A stretch of 64,000 bases of DNA from Dickeya lacustris (GCF_029635795.1 NZ_CP114280.1:558001-622000), one strand, 5' to 3'. Positions 7,518-18,113 are shown, numbered from the stretch's first letter. Numbers and translations: made by a program. The notes: a model not told the origin generated them from the letters alone.

Positions 7518-10500
7518 GCGTCACCCCCGCGCTCTCAACCGGCGTATCGCCGACCGCAGGCAGCGGCACGACAGGCGATATTTGTGTTCCCTTTCTTACT
7601 GCGTCTGACCCGGCCCCGACCACATCCGCCGTCAACCCTTGCCTTGTCTGGCCTGACGCCGGTTTTTCCACGTCAGACTTGCCCCGGACTTGAGGCAGAC
7701 TTAAGCCGGACTTTTCCGCCTCCGGGCCAGACTTGCGCTCACTGCCTTCAGGCTCGTCCACCTCCAGCAGCCCGCACAGGTGCGGGTCATCGCCGGTGTT
7801 GCCATCCCACAGCAGCTCATACTGCAACAGGTGCCCCCGGCTGCCGCCGTGCAGCAGCAGGTATTCCATTTCAGCCAGCCGCAGACAGTGGTTCTTGAGC
7901 TGGCTGTCGCTCCAGTTGGTCCATGCCCGGATATCCCGCCGCGTGAACCGCACCTCACCGGGCTGGCAGCCCTGACGCTGCGCCTGTTCGCCCACCATCG
8001 CCTGTATCAGCAGCAACAGTTTCCTCGTCTGTGGCGGCATTTCATCCAGCGTCCGGCCCAGCACCTCGTGGGCCAGCTGATTGGCCAGCGCGATATCGCT
8101 TTTCTCCACCTCGATATACTCGATAACCTGCCCCCGGTGCGTTACCCGCTTCACCTCACGCAGGTATTGATGCAACAGCGCGATGGCCTGGATTAACGTC
8201 AGGTACTTCATATGGTCGCGCCGGGTGCGGGTTTTATCACTCAGGAACGTCAGCCGGTCGGCATACGGATTCACCACCTTCAGCGGGCGCAGCAGCCGCT
8301 GTGCGTTCTGGTGTAGCCGGGTCAGGTACTGTTTTTCTGATGACTGAAGCAGCCCGGCCAGCGTCTGACCGTGGCGTTGCATCGCGTGGATGGCCTGCGT
8401 CTGCTCTCTGGATTCGTTCACGGTGAGAACAAGGCAACGGTTCAGCAGCTCTTCATCCACGTCGCTGGCCGTGGTGGTCAGCATCAGCATCACCGGCCCC
8501 TGCACCTTGTATTCCCGCGTCACCAGCTCGCCGCTCTGCTCGTTCTTGCCGGTACTGGCGATTTTCAGCTCCCCGTCCGACTGCAACAGCTTGAGCGCAT
8601 ACGCCGCCTGCCTGACCCCTTCTTCTTCGGCTATCGCCAGTATCTTGTGCTGTAACGAGGGTTCACCAAGGTAATACAGGCTCTGCCCGGTCATCGCACT
8701 GTACTGGATACGCTCTTCTTCCGGCATCATCCCCAGCACCGCGTCCATCAGCGAAGATTTCCCCGCCGCCGAACTGCTCTGTATCAGCACGGCCAGCGGT
8801 TTATCCAGCTTGCGCGACGTCGCCGCCAGATACCCGGTCAGCAGATTGGTACTTTCCCCCACCACCCCGCAGGCCGCGAGGTCATTGATGATACGTTCAG
8901 CCAGATGGGGGGATTTCAGCAGTTCCAGTGCCGCCGCCTCGTCTTCCGCACTCACCGTGACCGCAGCGGTCGCGTCGGCCTGCTCCGACGCCTGCCGCTG
9001 ACACTCCTGTTGCTGCTCCAGCATCAGCAGCACCCGGCCGCACTCGCGCTTGATGACCGACGCGTCACAGCCCAGCTCCGCCGCCGCCGCGCTCACATAC
9101 CCCCTGACGCTGCCGCGAACTGTACAGGTCCAGCGAGTCCACATGCAGCGCGCCGGTTGACTCGTCCCGCACCTGCACGTTCACCTTCATCACCTCCTGT
9201 ACGGTGTTTTTCTGCCAGCCGCGCACCCGCCAGACTCGCGGGCCGTGGGTCAGCAGCAGGTCGCCGGATGGGGTTAACTCGCCCGCCACCGTCGGTGCCG
9301 GTACGCCCGCCGGGGCGGCTAAGGAAGAAGGTTCACGCTCGCCACTCACCGGCATGTCACGGGAGAACACCACCCCCGGCCCGCTGCCCTGGCCCATCCA
9401 TGCCGACTGCTCCAGTGCCAGCCCTAACGCGCTTTCCGGGTTGCCGCTGTTCAGTGCATAGGCATTCGCATCCAGCCCGGCGGGAACCGCACCCGCCATG
9501 CTTCGATACCGCACTCCAGCAGGTCCGCCGCCACCGACGCCGCGCCCCGGTCGCCTGCCTCGTCCCGGTCATAGGCTATCTGCACCCGCTTCACGCCGTG
9601 ATACTGCAACGCCGCCAGATGGTCAGCGGTAAAGCCGTTGGCCCCGTACGCCGTGGTCACGTTGCGATAGCCCGCACACCAGAACGTCATCGCGTCGATC
9701 AGCGACTCGCACAGGATAAGGTCTGACGACGCCTTCAGCGCTTCCTCGTTCCACACCCCGGCCAGTGGCGACGGCAGATACAGGTGCTTCGGCGAGCCTT
9801 TGAGGATTTTGTGGTCCGGCTGCACCCGACGACCGTACAACTGCATCACCCGGCCTCGCTGGGCCACGCTCGCCGACTCCGACCAGCCGATAACCGGCAT
9901 CACCACGCAGCCCCGGAAGTGGTCCTGCTTCGTGGCCGCGCGTAGCACCCCCAGCCCGGCCAGTTTCTCACGCAGCCGCTTTCCTTCCTGACTCGACGAA
10001 GACGGCAGCAGCCCCGCGCTGCCGCCGATACCGTGATGACCGGCGAACCCCAGCCGGAAGTGGCTCACCAGTTCAGGATGAGCCAGACCGCGACTGACCA
10101 GCCACTGCTGCGCCTCCGCGCTCGCCAGCAGGCTCTGGTGGTAGAACTGGATAACCTGATTCAGCAGCGCCTGACCGTCATCATCCAGGTCGGCGAGTTT
10201 GGTACGGGCCACCGCTGGCGAGGCGGGAACAGGGGCGGCGGCTAAAAAAGACGGATTACCGGCCAGCTCCCGCAACCGCAGCAGGGTTTGCGGATACGTC
10301 AGCCGCTCGGTGTGTTGCAGCCAGTCCAGCACCGACCCCGACGCCCCGCAGCCGAAGCAGTGGTACAGGTTCTTCGACGGCGTGATGACACAGGACGGCG
10401 TGTTCTCCTGATGGAACGGACAGCCGGCACACAACACTGTCCGCCCCCTGCTTTTTCAGTTGATGGCCCTGAGACTGCGCGACGGCCCGCAGCGACACCC

Positions 10501-10543
10501 CGCGTTTCAGTTGCTCCAGGCTCTGCCGGTGTCATCGTCCCAT
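7504..10543 (-). pseudogene. Primase-helicase of unit 2, interrupted by frame changes
   Basis: Nearly identical to the intact primase at 14973-18011 but broken relative to it. There is an extra base near 10422 (CACCGG to CAGCCGG), a lost C near 9477 and an extra C near 9105, plus a compensating pair near 10520-10535. The largest open pieces are 9451-10437, 9065-9514 and 7504-9144. Zinc-finger, TOPRIM and P-loop motifs all survive within pieces. Most indels fall in C runs, which points towards consensus error in a repeat as much as towards real decay. Confidence 0.8.
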
Positions 10544-10576
10544 CACACCCTCCTGTAAAAAACCTGTCAATAGACA

Positions 10577-10605
10577 TTGTAGTGTTTTAATATAGGGACT
10601 ATAAT
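10577..10605 (+). promoter_or_regulatory. Sigma-70 promoter for the unit 2 xre gene
   Basis: TTGTAG at 10577-10582, 17-base spacer, perfect TATAAT at 10600-10605, about 40 bases before the ATG at 10645. It lies between the divergent primase and xre genes, so it is a natural target for autoregulation. Confidence 0.7.
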
Positions 10606-10644
10606 GTGGTCAATAAGTCAAGCAGCTAAAAAGGGAGGCTTACA

Positions 10645-11031
10645 ATGCAGATATCACTGTCACGCTGGTTCTGTGAGGAAGATATGCAACAGTTTGCTGC
10701 CCGACTGAAGGAGGCCAGAGAGGCCCGTAAGATGACGCAGGCCAGACTGGCCGAGCTGCTGGAAGTTGACCGCCGCGTTTATAACCGCTGGGAACGCGGT
10801 GCATCCGTTCCCCAGCTTGACGCCGTGGTCAGGATTGCACAGGTGTTGCAGACCAGCCTTGATTCACTGGTCGGGCTGGAGCCCATGACGCCGCCGCAAA
10901 TCCACAACCCGCGTTTACAGGCACTGGTCACACAGATGGATTCGTTATCGGATGAAGAGAAGCAGGCGCTGATCGTCCTGATGGACAGCCTGCTTAAACG
11001 CTCGAAGATGACGCAGTTACTGACGTCGTAG
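10645..11031 (+). CDS. XRE-family regulator, unit 2
   Basis: 128 residues. The HTH spans about residues 18-75 (ARLKEAREARKMTQARLAELL, with YNRWERGASVPQLDAVVRIAQVL); the C-terminal tail is rich in charged and hydrophobic residues. The start is supported by GGGAGG upstream. It differs from the unit 1 copy by one substitution region (EEKQ versus EDQQ near residue 110). It is likely the repressor of the cassette genes. The symE gene follows about 100 bases later on the same strand. Confidence 0.8.
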   Translation: MQISLSRWFCEEDMQQFAARLKEAREARKMTQARLAELLEVDRRVYNRWERGASVPQLDAVVRIAQVLQTSLDSLVGLEPMTPPQIHNPRLQALVTQMDSLSDEEKQALIVLMDSLLKRSKMTQLLTS

Positions 11032-11104
11032 AAGGGATTTGCTACAGAAGAGTCGATTTTTACCAGCGCAGAGCTACCGGGCTGCCACCCGATAACCCTG
11101 CTAA

Positions 11105-11135
11105 CCACAAGCAACTAAACGAGGTAGTTACTATG
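11105..11135 (+). promoter_or_regulatory. Conserved ribosome-site hairpin before symE (unit 2)
   Basis: Same AACTA-aacgagg-TAGTT stem-loop and ATGGCT start as before the unit 3 and unit 1 symE genes. Confidence 0.45.
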
Positions 11136-11420
11136 GCTGTACGCGATGATAAGGCAATACAACGCATTTCCCAAGCCGAACGCTATGCACGCGCCCGCTT
11201 TCAGGCGGTGCCCCTGCAAGGGGCCTGGCTTACCGAAGCCGGCTTTACCGACGGGATGCCGTTAAAAATACGGGTCATGCCCGGCCGCATGGTCATCACC
11301 ACCCAGAACACCCGCGAGCTGTGGCACTGTCTGGAAGGTCTCAGCATTGAACCCTTTGACCCGGACGCGGCGGCCAACTGGATCAAGCATTACCCCGGCG
11401 GCCTTAAGTTCGCCGAGTAA
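11133..11420 (+). CDS. SymE-like protein, unit 2
   Basis: 95 residues. The SymE core ARFQAVPLQGAWLTEAGFTDGMPLKIRVMPGRMVIT is followed by an extension (ELWHCLEGLSIEPFD...) that the unit 3 protein lacks. It differs from the unit 1 copy at one residue (PGRM versus PGCM). A rho-independent terminator follows directly. The family includes the E. coli SOS-regulated toxin SymE; whether this protein is toxic, regulatory or an accessory to the cassette is unknown. Confidence 0.75.
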   Translation: MAVRDDKAIQRISQAERYARARFQAVPLQGAWLTEAGFTDGMPLKIRVMPGRMVITTQNTRELWHCLEGLSIEPFDPDAAANWIKHYPGGLKFAE

Positions 11421-11430
11421 CCACTCTCAC

Positions 11431-11458
11431 CCCCGGCCCGCGCCGGGGTTTTTGTTTT
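11431..11458 (+). terminator. Terminator after symE, unit 2
   Basis: CCCCGGC-ccgc-GCCGGGG followed by TTTTTGTTTT. Confidence 0.9.
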
Positions 11459-11494
11459 AACTCGGGGGTGTCGGGGCGTGGCCCTGACCGGATG

Positions 11495-11532
11495 GTTTTG
11501 TCATTCCGTCGGCATGACGGTAATGACAAAAC
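11495..11532. repeat. Long hairpin between symE and imm2
   Basis: GTTTTGTCATTCCGTC (11495-11510), loop GGCAT, and a 17-base complement with one bulged base (11516-11532). It is repeated in unit 1 at 18963-19000 and absent from unit 3. It could be a REP-like element or part of a small RNA. Confidence 0.7.
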
Positions 11533-11661
11533 ATTTCCTGTCCGGGTGGTTGAAGCTTTTTCGGGCAACCTCGCCGATCAGGTTCAAGGGCGACGGGGAT
11601 GAAGGCGTAACTCAAAAGCTGACTGGTAAAAATGACTAATCCGGCAGGGCCGGGATCTTGC

Positions 11662-12018
11662 TCAAGGCTGGTAATCTTCATATTCCCAGGCAAAGACGCG
11701 GGAAAAATCTTCTGTGAGATCTCCATCCAGTCGTTACCTTCGCTCTGATCGTTATAGTCTGTGATGGTCTTTTTAATCTCATCCATATCGTATTTACGAA
11801 CCAGCAACGTGTGCCGCATCAGTTCCGGCAACCATCGGTGCTTGCAGAGCCATTCAGGAGTACAGATAAGTAGCTGATAATCGCTGTCCACCTTCCTGAG
11901 CGGTCAGGGCCAATACATAAGTTAATCCACAGGCCAAAACAATCACCTTCTTCAGGCTTATAAGTTTCAGGGCTAAACTCCGCTGAGTTAACCCCAAGTT
12001 TTTAAGTATTCCTTTCAC
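11662..12018 (-). pseudogene. Imm8-like immunity gene of unit 2, frame-shifted
   Basis: Copy of the immunity gene at 19132-19485. Relative to it there are indels near 11700 (GGGAAAAATC versus GGGAAAGC), near 11885-11910 (extra bases around CGCTGTCC and GAGCGGTC) and near 11995 (one C fewer). The best surviving piece encodes LLICTPEWLCKHRWLPELMRH. In this assembly it cannot make a complete protein; the intact twin would protect the cell. Confidence 0.75.
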
Positions 12019-12969
12019 TGAGTAATCCCCATGTGACCATTACTAACTCTTTTACCATCTTTCAGCGTTTCGAAATTTGCCTGTACACCAGTTGGATTCA
12101 AATCTTGCGGTGTATTTGGCTTGGATGCAGGGAAGCGATATACCCTTGTGCCAGGTTTCAGCACTAACCCAACCTTTACCATCAGTAAGCAATCTGGAAC
12201 CATCGCCAACCCATATTTGGCCTAATCTATCCGCCTCCTCCGCAGTTCCCATTCCTACAGAGAAGTTCGGGTTTGTTGTACCGCTACCTTAACAACTTCT
12301 GCCAGTCTCGGATCCTGCTTCGCAATATTGTTCAGGTTCTGTTGAACCAAATCATCTTTTAGACTCGAAGAAGCTGCCACGTTCTCCGCACCGCTCGACG
12401 GTTTACCTTCTGTCTGCGTGCTGCCTGCTCCCGGTTTTTCTGACGGTGCCGATGGTTTCACTCCCGGCGTTAATCCTTCATCCGCCGCTTTACCCGCTCC
12501 GATTCCGGCCAGACCACCGGCGATATACATCGCCCCATCTGGTAGCCCACCGCCGATTTCGCCGCCTCTTCACTCATCCCGGTGCGCATATACGCCGCAA
12601 CCATACCGTTGAACAGTTCCGCGTCTGTTTCGCTTCCTCGCCGGTGCTCACCAGTAACTGCTGTATCTGCTGATAACCGTCCTGCGTTTCCTTCGGATTC
12701 TGATAGCCCAGATTTTGATAGGTCGCCTGTTTCTCCAGCGCATCCTGGCGGGCGGCGCTACAGGCTGAAGCACTGCCATCCATACAGGCTGCAACCAGTT
12801 CCTTACTGGTTTGCGCATCCTTACGATTCAGCGCATCACGCTCCTGTTTTTCCTGCTCGGTCAGGTTTTCTTTGTGATTGAGATACGTCTGGCGGCTCTT
12901 GTCCGTGCTGCTCAGATAGTTATTCTCCACAACAACGTCATCCGTTGCGAAGTCAGCCGCCGAACCCAC
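12015..12969 (-). pseudogene. Orphan CdiA-CT of unit 2, same toxin as hecA, frame-shifted
   Basis: It starts like the unit 3 orphan (GTG, GSAADFATDDVVVENNYLS) and then follows the hecA toxin tail (SSTDKSRQTYLNHKENL...). Single-base losses near 12620, 12535, 12290 and 12150 break it into pieces 12574-12969, 12255-12530 and 12052-12252. The toxin specificity equals that of unit 1, so this unit is a duplication rather than a new specificity. Indel density is high here. Confidence 0.8.
12911..12930 (-). other. VENN-coding core, junction of units 1 and 2
   Basis: GTGGAGAATAACTATCTGAG. Its downstream flank equals that of the hecA core (20377-20396) and its upstream flank equals that of the 5444-5463 core, as expected for a recombination junction. 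Confidence 0.65.
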
Positions 12970-13875
12970 TTTTTCCCTGTGCAGTCAGCCGGTTACAGCC
13001 GGTTTTCCCTGAGGCGTTTTGATACCCGGACACCGACGCCCCGATACGCGGTTTTGGCCCCCGACACGCTACCGCCCTGCCGGGGCTTTCGCCTGCAACC
13101 CCACGCATCATAGCAGCGGCGGCAGCCGCTGCCATCCGGTGTTGGGGGTTCGGTTTGGGGTTTCATCGCAACCCGTGACGGGGCCACAGCTTGCCTGTGG
13201 CACCGGCGCGGGGTCTGCCGGTGCGGACGGCACAGAGTCCGCAAGCGACGCCCTGCGGCGCTCTGTGGCTCCGACGGTTAAGGTGAAGAGGCACCTGCAT
13301 GACCACGCCACACCGGGGCGGGGGCGAAGGCTGGCCGGCACGGGAACGAGCAAGGAGCCTGCGACTGCGAGCCGTGACGGACAGATGCAGCGGGCGGGCA
13401 TGAAGCCCTTCAGCGGAGGCCCGACGGGCCGACTTCTTCTTTGGGGTGGATGTTGAGGATAACGCGAGGGGGGAGACCTGATGACATCTGGACTCGATGC
13501 TGACGCCGGTGTCTCCGGCAACACAAGGCGGCCAGGAAGCCGAAGAACGCACACCACCGCCGACAGCGGAAGGCAGCGCCTTGCGCGCCGCGCCTCACCC
13601 GCGATGCCGATGGCGGGGGCGCAAGACATAATGCGGATTATACGATACGAGCCGCACCTCGCAGCGGGAACGGGCGCTGTCGTTACCCGGCGAGCTTCGT
13701 ATAATCCCCCGCATTATGTTGAACGGCTGACCGGCCAGCCGCCGGGGTGACACGGAGCACCGCCGCACAACGCGGGCCGGGCGGACGTTTACCCCCGCCC
13801 GCGATGCCGCCTGACGGCAGTCAGCCCGCCGGGCTGTCTGCCGAACCCGCTCCCGCCGCACTCAACCGGAGAGCG
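12970..13875. other. Noncoding tail of unit 1
   Basis: Second copy of the 5503-6407 region, nearly base-identical, with the same clustered hairpins and the inverted repeat at 13627-13718. No convincing gene is seen. One extra C at about 13100 and one missing G near 13212 distinguish it from the unit 2 copy. Confidence 0.5.
13627..13718. repeat. Long inverted repeat in unit 1
   Basis: Arms 13627-13645 and 13697-13718, identical to the unit 2 inverted repeat and exactly 7467 bp from it. Confidence 0.75.
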
Positions 13876-14986
13876 CTAACTTTTGGGGCTGTCCGGCCAC
13901 ACGGGCGTGTCGTCCGGCTCCGGGGTGTCCGGCTGCTCCGCCGCTATCAGGTCGGCCAGCAGCCCGGTTTCATCACTGTCCGACTGCTCCGCCGGATGCG
14001 TCGTGTTATTATAATAATGCAACGCCCGGATGCTCACCTGCGTGTAGATTTGCGTGCTCACCACGCTCGCATGGCCCAGCATCGCCTGTATCCACCGCAG
14101 GTCCGCCCCGGTCTCCAGCATTTGCGTGGCCATCGCGTGCCGGAACAGGTGGCAGCTTCCCCATTTCGCTATCCCCGATGCCCTGATGTAGTGACTCACC
14201 AGATTGGTGATGCCGTTCGGCGTCAGTCCCTCGACACCATCCAGGGCCACGAACAGTGCCGGGCAGTGCGGGTTCACCAGCAGTTGCGGCCTCACCGCCT
14301 GCACGTAATACGTCAGCCAGCGCAGCGCCCGCTGCCCGACCGGGATAACCCGGTCTTTCTTCCCCCTTGCCCTGCACGATGGTCACGATATGGCGGCTCG
14401 CGTCCACGCTGTACACCTCCAGCATCGCCACTTCACCCCGCCGTATCCCGGTTGACCACAGCAGCTCCATCAGCGCCCGGTCGCGGATGCCCTGCAACGT
14501 GGTCAGGTCCGGCAACGCCAGTACCTGCTCCACGTCCGCCACGCTCAGGATATGGCGCGGCAGCCGCTTTTCCAGTCGCGGCAACACCAGACCCGACGCC
14601 GGGTCGGCCAGCAGCAGATGATGCCGCGTCATCCAGCCGAACCACACCACCAGTGGCCCCAGCTGGCTGCGCTGCGTCCGGGTGCTCAGTGGCTCCCCGT
14701 TCGGCTTGCGGTACTGGTACAGATGGCGCTGGTAGTGCTCCAGTATCGGTAAGGTGATGTCCCGGCCATAGTGCAGCCCGCGCTCCGCCGCCCACAGGAT
14801 GAACCGGTACTGATGATGGGTTTGCGTCTTCAGCGTCGTCTCCGACCAGTTCCGCTCCCGACGCCATGCCACGAACCTCAGCAGCAGCGCGTACAGGCTT
14901 TTCGGGTCGCTGGCCGGGCCGATGGGTTTTCGGTACACCTCATCCACCGTCAGCAGCGCATCGGCACGCGGTTTACGGTTGGCCAT
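13876..14986 (-). pseudogene. Tyrosine recombinase of unit 1, one frame change
   Basis: Identical over long stretches to the intact recombinase at 6408-7517, but five Cs at 14362-14366 replace four, shifting the frame in the GKGKKDR segment. The two pieces are 14009-14986 and 13876-14304. A second difference is a local replacement near 14005-14022 (VHASTHP versus HYYNNTTHP) downstream of the catalytic tyrosine. If the extra C is an error the protein would be active, since all catalytic residues are encoded. Confidence 0.85.
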
Positions 14987-17900
14987 GCGTCACCCCCGCG
15001 CTCTCAACCGGCGTATCGCCGACCGCAGGCAGCGGCACGACAGGCGATATTTGTGTTCCCTTTCTTACTGCGTCTGACCCGGCCCCGACCACATCCGCCG
15101 TCAACCCTTGCCTTGTCTGGCCTGACGCCGGTTTTTCCACGTCAGACTTGCCCCGGACTTGAGGCAGACTTAAGCCGGACTTTTCCGCCTCCGGGCCAGA
15201 CTTGCGCTCACTGCCTTCAGGCTCGTCCACCTCCAGCAGCCCGCACAGGTGCGGGTCATCGCCGGTGTTGCCATCCCACAGCAGCTCATACTGCAACAGG
15301 TGCCCCCGGCTGCCGCCGTGCAGCAGCAGGTATTCCATTTCAGCCAGCCGCAGACAGTGGTTCTTGAGCTGGCTGTCGCTCCAGTTGGTCCATGCCCGGA
15401 TATCCCGCCGCGTGAACCGCACCTCACCGGGCTGGCAGCCCTGACGCTGCGCCTGTTCGCCCACCATCGCCTGTATCAGCAGCAACAGTTTCCTCGTCTG
15501 TGGCGGCATTTCATCCAGCGTCCGGCCCAGCACCTCGTGGGCCAGCTGATTGGCCAGCGCGATATCCGACCGCTCGACCTCGATGTATTCGATAACCTGC
15601 GCCCGGTGCGTTACCCGCTTCACCTCGCGCAGGTATTGATGCAACAGCGCGATGGCCTGGATTAACGTCAGGTACTTCATATGGTCGCGCCGGGTGCGGG
15701 TTTTATCACTCAGGAACGTCAGCCGGTCGGCATACGGATTCACCACCTTCAGCGGGCGCAGCAGCCGCTGTGCGTTCTGGTGTAGCCGGGTCAGGTACTG
15801 TTTTTCTGATGACTGAAGCAGCCCGGCCAGCGTCTGACCGTGGCGTTGCATCGCGTGGATGGCCTGCGTCTGCTCTCTGGATTCGTTCACGGTGAGAACA
15901 AGGCAACGGTTCAGCAGCTCTTCATCCACGTCGCTGGCCGTGGTGGTCAGCATCAGCATCACCGGCCCCTGCACCTTGTATTCCCGCGTCACCAGCTCGC
16001 CGCTCTGCTCGTTCTTGCCGGTACTGGCGATTTTCAGCTCCCCGTCCGACTGCAACAGCTTGAGCGCATACGCCGCCTGCCTGACCCCTTCTTCTTCGGC
16101 TATCGCCAGTATCTTGTGCTGTAACGAGGTTTCACCAAGGTAATACAGGCTCTGCCCGGTCATCGCACTGTACTGGATACGCTCTTCTTCCGGCATCATC
16201 CCCAGCACCGCGTCCATCAGCGAAGATTTCCCCGCCGCCGAACTGCTCTGTATCAGCACGGCCAGCGGTTTATCCAGCTTGCGCGACGTCGCCGCCAGAT
16301 ACCCGGTCAGCAGATTGGTACTTTCCCCCACCACCCCGCAGGCCGCGAGGTCATTGATGATACGTTCAGCCAGATGGGGGGATTTCAGCAGTTCCAGTGC
16401 CGCCGCCTCGTCTTCCGCACTCACCGTGACCGCAGCGGTCGCGTCGGCCTGCTCCGACGCCTGCCGCTGACACTCCTGTTGCTGCTCCAGCATCAGCAGC
16501 ACCCGGCCGCACTCGCGCTTGATGACCGACGCGTCACAGCCCAGCTCCGCCGCCGCCGCGCTCACATACCCCTGACGCTGCCGCGAACTGTACAGGTCCA
16601 GCGAGTCCACATGCAGCGCGCCGGTTGACTCGTCCCGCACCTGCACGTTCACCTTCATCACCTCCTGTACGGTGTTTTTCTGCCAGCCGCGCACCCGCCA
16701 GACTCGCGGGCCGTGGGTCAGCAGCAGGTCGCCGGATGGGGTTAACTCGCCCGCCACCGTCGGTGCCGGTACGCCCGCCGGGGCGGCTAAGGAAGAAGGT
16801 TCACGCTCGCCACTCACCGGCATGTCACGGGAGAACACCACCCCCGGCCCGCTGCCCTGGCCCATCCATGCCGACTGCTCCAGTGCCAGCCCTAACGCGC
16901 TTTCCGGGTTGCCGCTGTTCAGTGCATAGGCATTCGCATCCAGCCCCGGCGGGAACCGCACCCGCCATGCTTCGATACCGCACTCCAGCAGGTCCGCCGC
17001 CACCGACGCCGCGCCCCGGTCGCCTGCCTCGTCCCGGTCATAGGCTATCTGCACCCGCTTCACGCCGTGATACTGCAACGCCGCCAGATGGTCAGCGGTA
17101 AAGCCGTTGGCCCCGTACGCCGTGGTCACGTTGCGATAGCCCGCACACCAGAACGTCATCGCGTCGATCAGCGACTCGCACAGGATAAGGTCTGACGACG
17201 CCTTCAGCGCTTCCTCGTTCCACACCCCGGCCAGTGGCGACGGCAGATACAGGTGCTTCGGCGAGCCTTTGAGGATTTTGTGGTCCGGCTGCACCCGACG
17301 ACCGTACAACTGCATCACCCGGCCTCGCTGGGCCACGCTCGCCGACTCCGACCAGCCGATAACCGGCATCACCACGCAGCCCCGGAAGTGGTCCTGCTTC
17401 GTGGCCGCGCGTAGCACCCCCAGCCCGGCCAGTTTCTCACGCAGCCGCTTTCCTTCCTGACTCGACGAAGACGGCAGCAGCCCCGCGCTGCCGCCGATAC
17501 CGTGATGACCGGCGAACCCCAGCCGGAAGTGGCTCACCAGTTCAGGATGAGCCAGACCGCGACTGACCAGCCACTGCTGCGCCTCCGCGCTCGCCAGCAG
17601 GCTCTGGTGGTAGAACTGGATAACCTGATTCAGCAGCGCCTGACCGTCATCATCCAGGTCGGCGAGTTTGGTACGGGCCACCGCTGGCGAGGCGGGAACA
17701 GGGGCGGCGGCTAAAAAAGACGGATTACCGGCCAGCTCCCGCAACCGCAGCAGGGTTTGCGGATACGTCAGCCGCTCGGTGTGTTGCAGCCAGTCCAGCA
17801 CCGACCCCGACGCCCCGCAGCCGAAGCAGTGGTACAGGTTCTTCGACGGCGTGATGACACAGGACGGCGTGTTCTCCTGATGGAACGGACACCGGCACAC

Positions 17901-18011
17901 AACACTGTCCGCCCCCTGCTTTTTCAGTTGATGGCCCTGAGACTGCGCCACGGCCCGCAGCGACACCCCGCGTTTCAGTTGCTCCAGCTCTGCCGGTGTC
18001 ATTCGTCCCAT
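14973..18011 (-). CDS. CHC2 / TOPRIM / P-loop primase-helicase, unit 1, intact
   Basis: About 1012 residues. A CHC2-type zinc finger lies at about residues 40-67 (CRCPFH...HCFGC). The TOPRIM region has ESLIDAM near 283 and YDRDEAGDRG near 325. A P-loop NTPase has SSSAAGKSS near 590 and an acidic AIAEEEG box. The C-terminal region looks like a winged-helix or linker segment and a variable Ser/Pro-rich tail ends THGQP. The ATG at 18011 is preferred over the GTG at 18014 because GGAGG lies 5 bases upstream. The recombinase start overlaps its end. It probably primes and unwinds a circular or single-stranded form of the cassette; this is inference from domain makeup. Confidence 0.85.
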   Translation of the reverse strand: MGRMTPAELEQLKRGVSLRAVAQSQGHQLKKQGADSVVCRCPFHQENTPSCVITPSKNLYHCFGCGASGSVLDWLQHTERLTYPQTLLRLRELAGNPSFLAAAPVPASPAVARTKLADLDDDGQALLNQVIQFYHQSLLASAEAQQWLVSRGLAHPELVSHFRLGFAGHHGIGGSAGLLPSSSSQEGKRLREKLAGLGVLRAATKQDHFRGCVVMPVIGWSESASVAQRGRVMQLYGRRVQPDHKILKGSPKHLYLPSPLAGVWNEEALKASSDLILCESLIDAMTFWCAGYRNVTTAYGANGFTADHLAALQYHGVKRVQIAYDRDEAGDRGAASVAADLLECGIEAWRVRFPPGLDANAYALNSGNPESALGLALEQSAWMGQGSGPGVVFSRDMPVSGEREPSSLAAPAGVPAPTVAGELTPSGDLLLTHGPRVWRVRGWQKNTVQEVMKVNVQVRDESTGALHVDSLDLYSSRQRQGYVSAAAAELGCDASVIKRECGRVLLMLEQQQECQRQASEQADATAAVTVSAEDEAAALELLKSPHLAERIINDLAACGVVGESTNLLTGYLAATSRKLDKPLAVLIQSSSAAGKSSLMDAVLGMMPEEERIQYSAMTGQSLYYLGETSLQHKILAIAEEEGVRQAAYALKLLQSDGELKIASTGKNEQSGELVTREYKVQGPVMLMLTTTASDVDEELLNRCLVLTVNESREQTQAIHAMQRHGQTLAGLLQSSEKQYLTRLHQNAQRLLRPLKVVNPYADRLTFLSDKTRTRRDHMKYLTLIQAIALLHQYLREVKRVTHRAQVIEYIEVERSDIALANQLAHEVLGRTLDEMPPQTRKLLLLIQAMVGEQAQRQGCQPGEVRFTRRDIRAWTNWSDSQLKNHCLRLAEMEYLLLHGGSRGHLLQYELLWDGNTGDDPHLCGLLEVDEPEGSERKSGPEAEKSGLSLPQVRGKSDVEKPASGQTRQGLTADVVGAGSDAVRKGTQISPVVPLPAVGDTPVESAGVTHGQP

Positions 18012-18045
18012 CACACCCTCCTGTAAAAAAACCTGTCAATAGACA

Positions 18046-18074
18046 TTGTAGTAGCATATATAGGGGACTATAAT
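18046..18074 (+). promoter_or_regulatory. Sigma-70 promoter for the unit 1 xre gene
   Basis: TTGTAG at 18046-18051, 17-base spacer, TATAAT at 18069-18074. The spacer differs locally from unit 2 (AGCATATATAGGGG versus GTTTTAATATAGGG) but keeps its length. Confidence 0.7.
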
Positions 18075-18113
18075 GTGGTCAATAAGTCAAGCAGCTAAAA
18101 AGGGAGGCTTACA

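Larger units (their letters stand above)
5464..12930 (-). repeat. Cassette unit 2 (7467 bp), tandem copy of unit 1
   Basis: Core-to-core unit holding CT2, imm2, symE, xre, primase, recombinase and noncoding tail. It is nearly identical to 12931-20396 but contains many one-base indels, concentrated at about 9100-12700. The period is 7467 bp; matching landmarks (inverted repeat, xre, symE) are 7467-7469 bp apart. Confidence 0.9.

Noticed and set aside
11457..11891. The 144-codon ORF as a new gene in unit 2
   Set aside because: Its N-terminal half is the Imm8-like protein and the rest is read out of frame after an indel.
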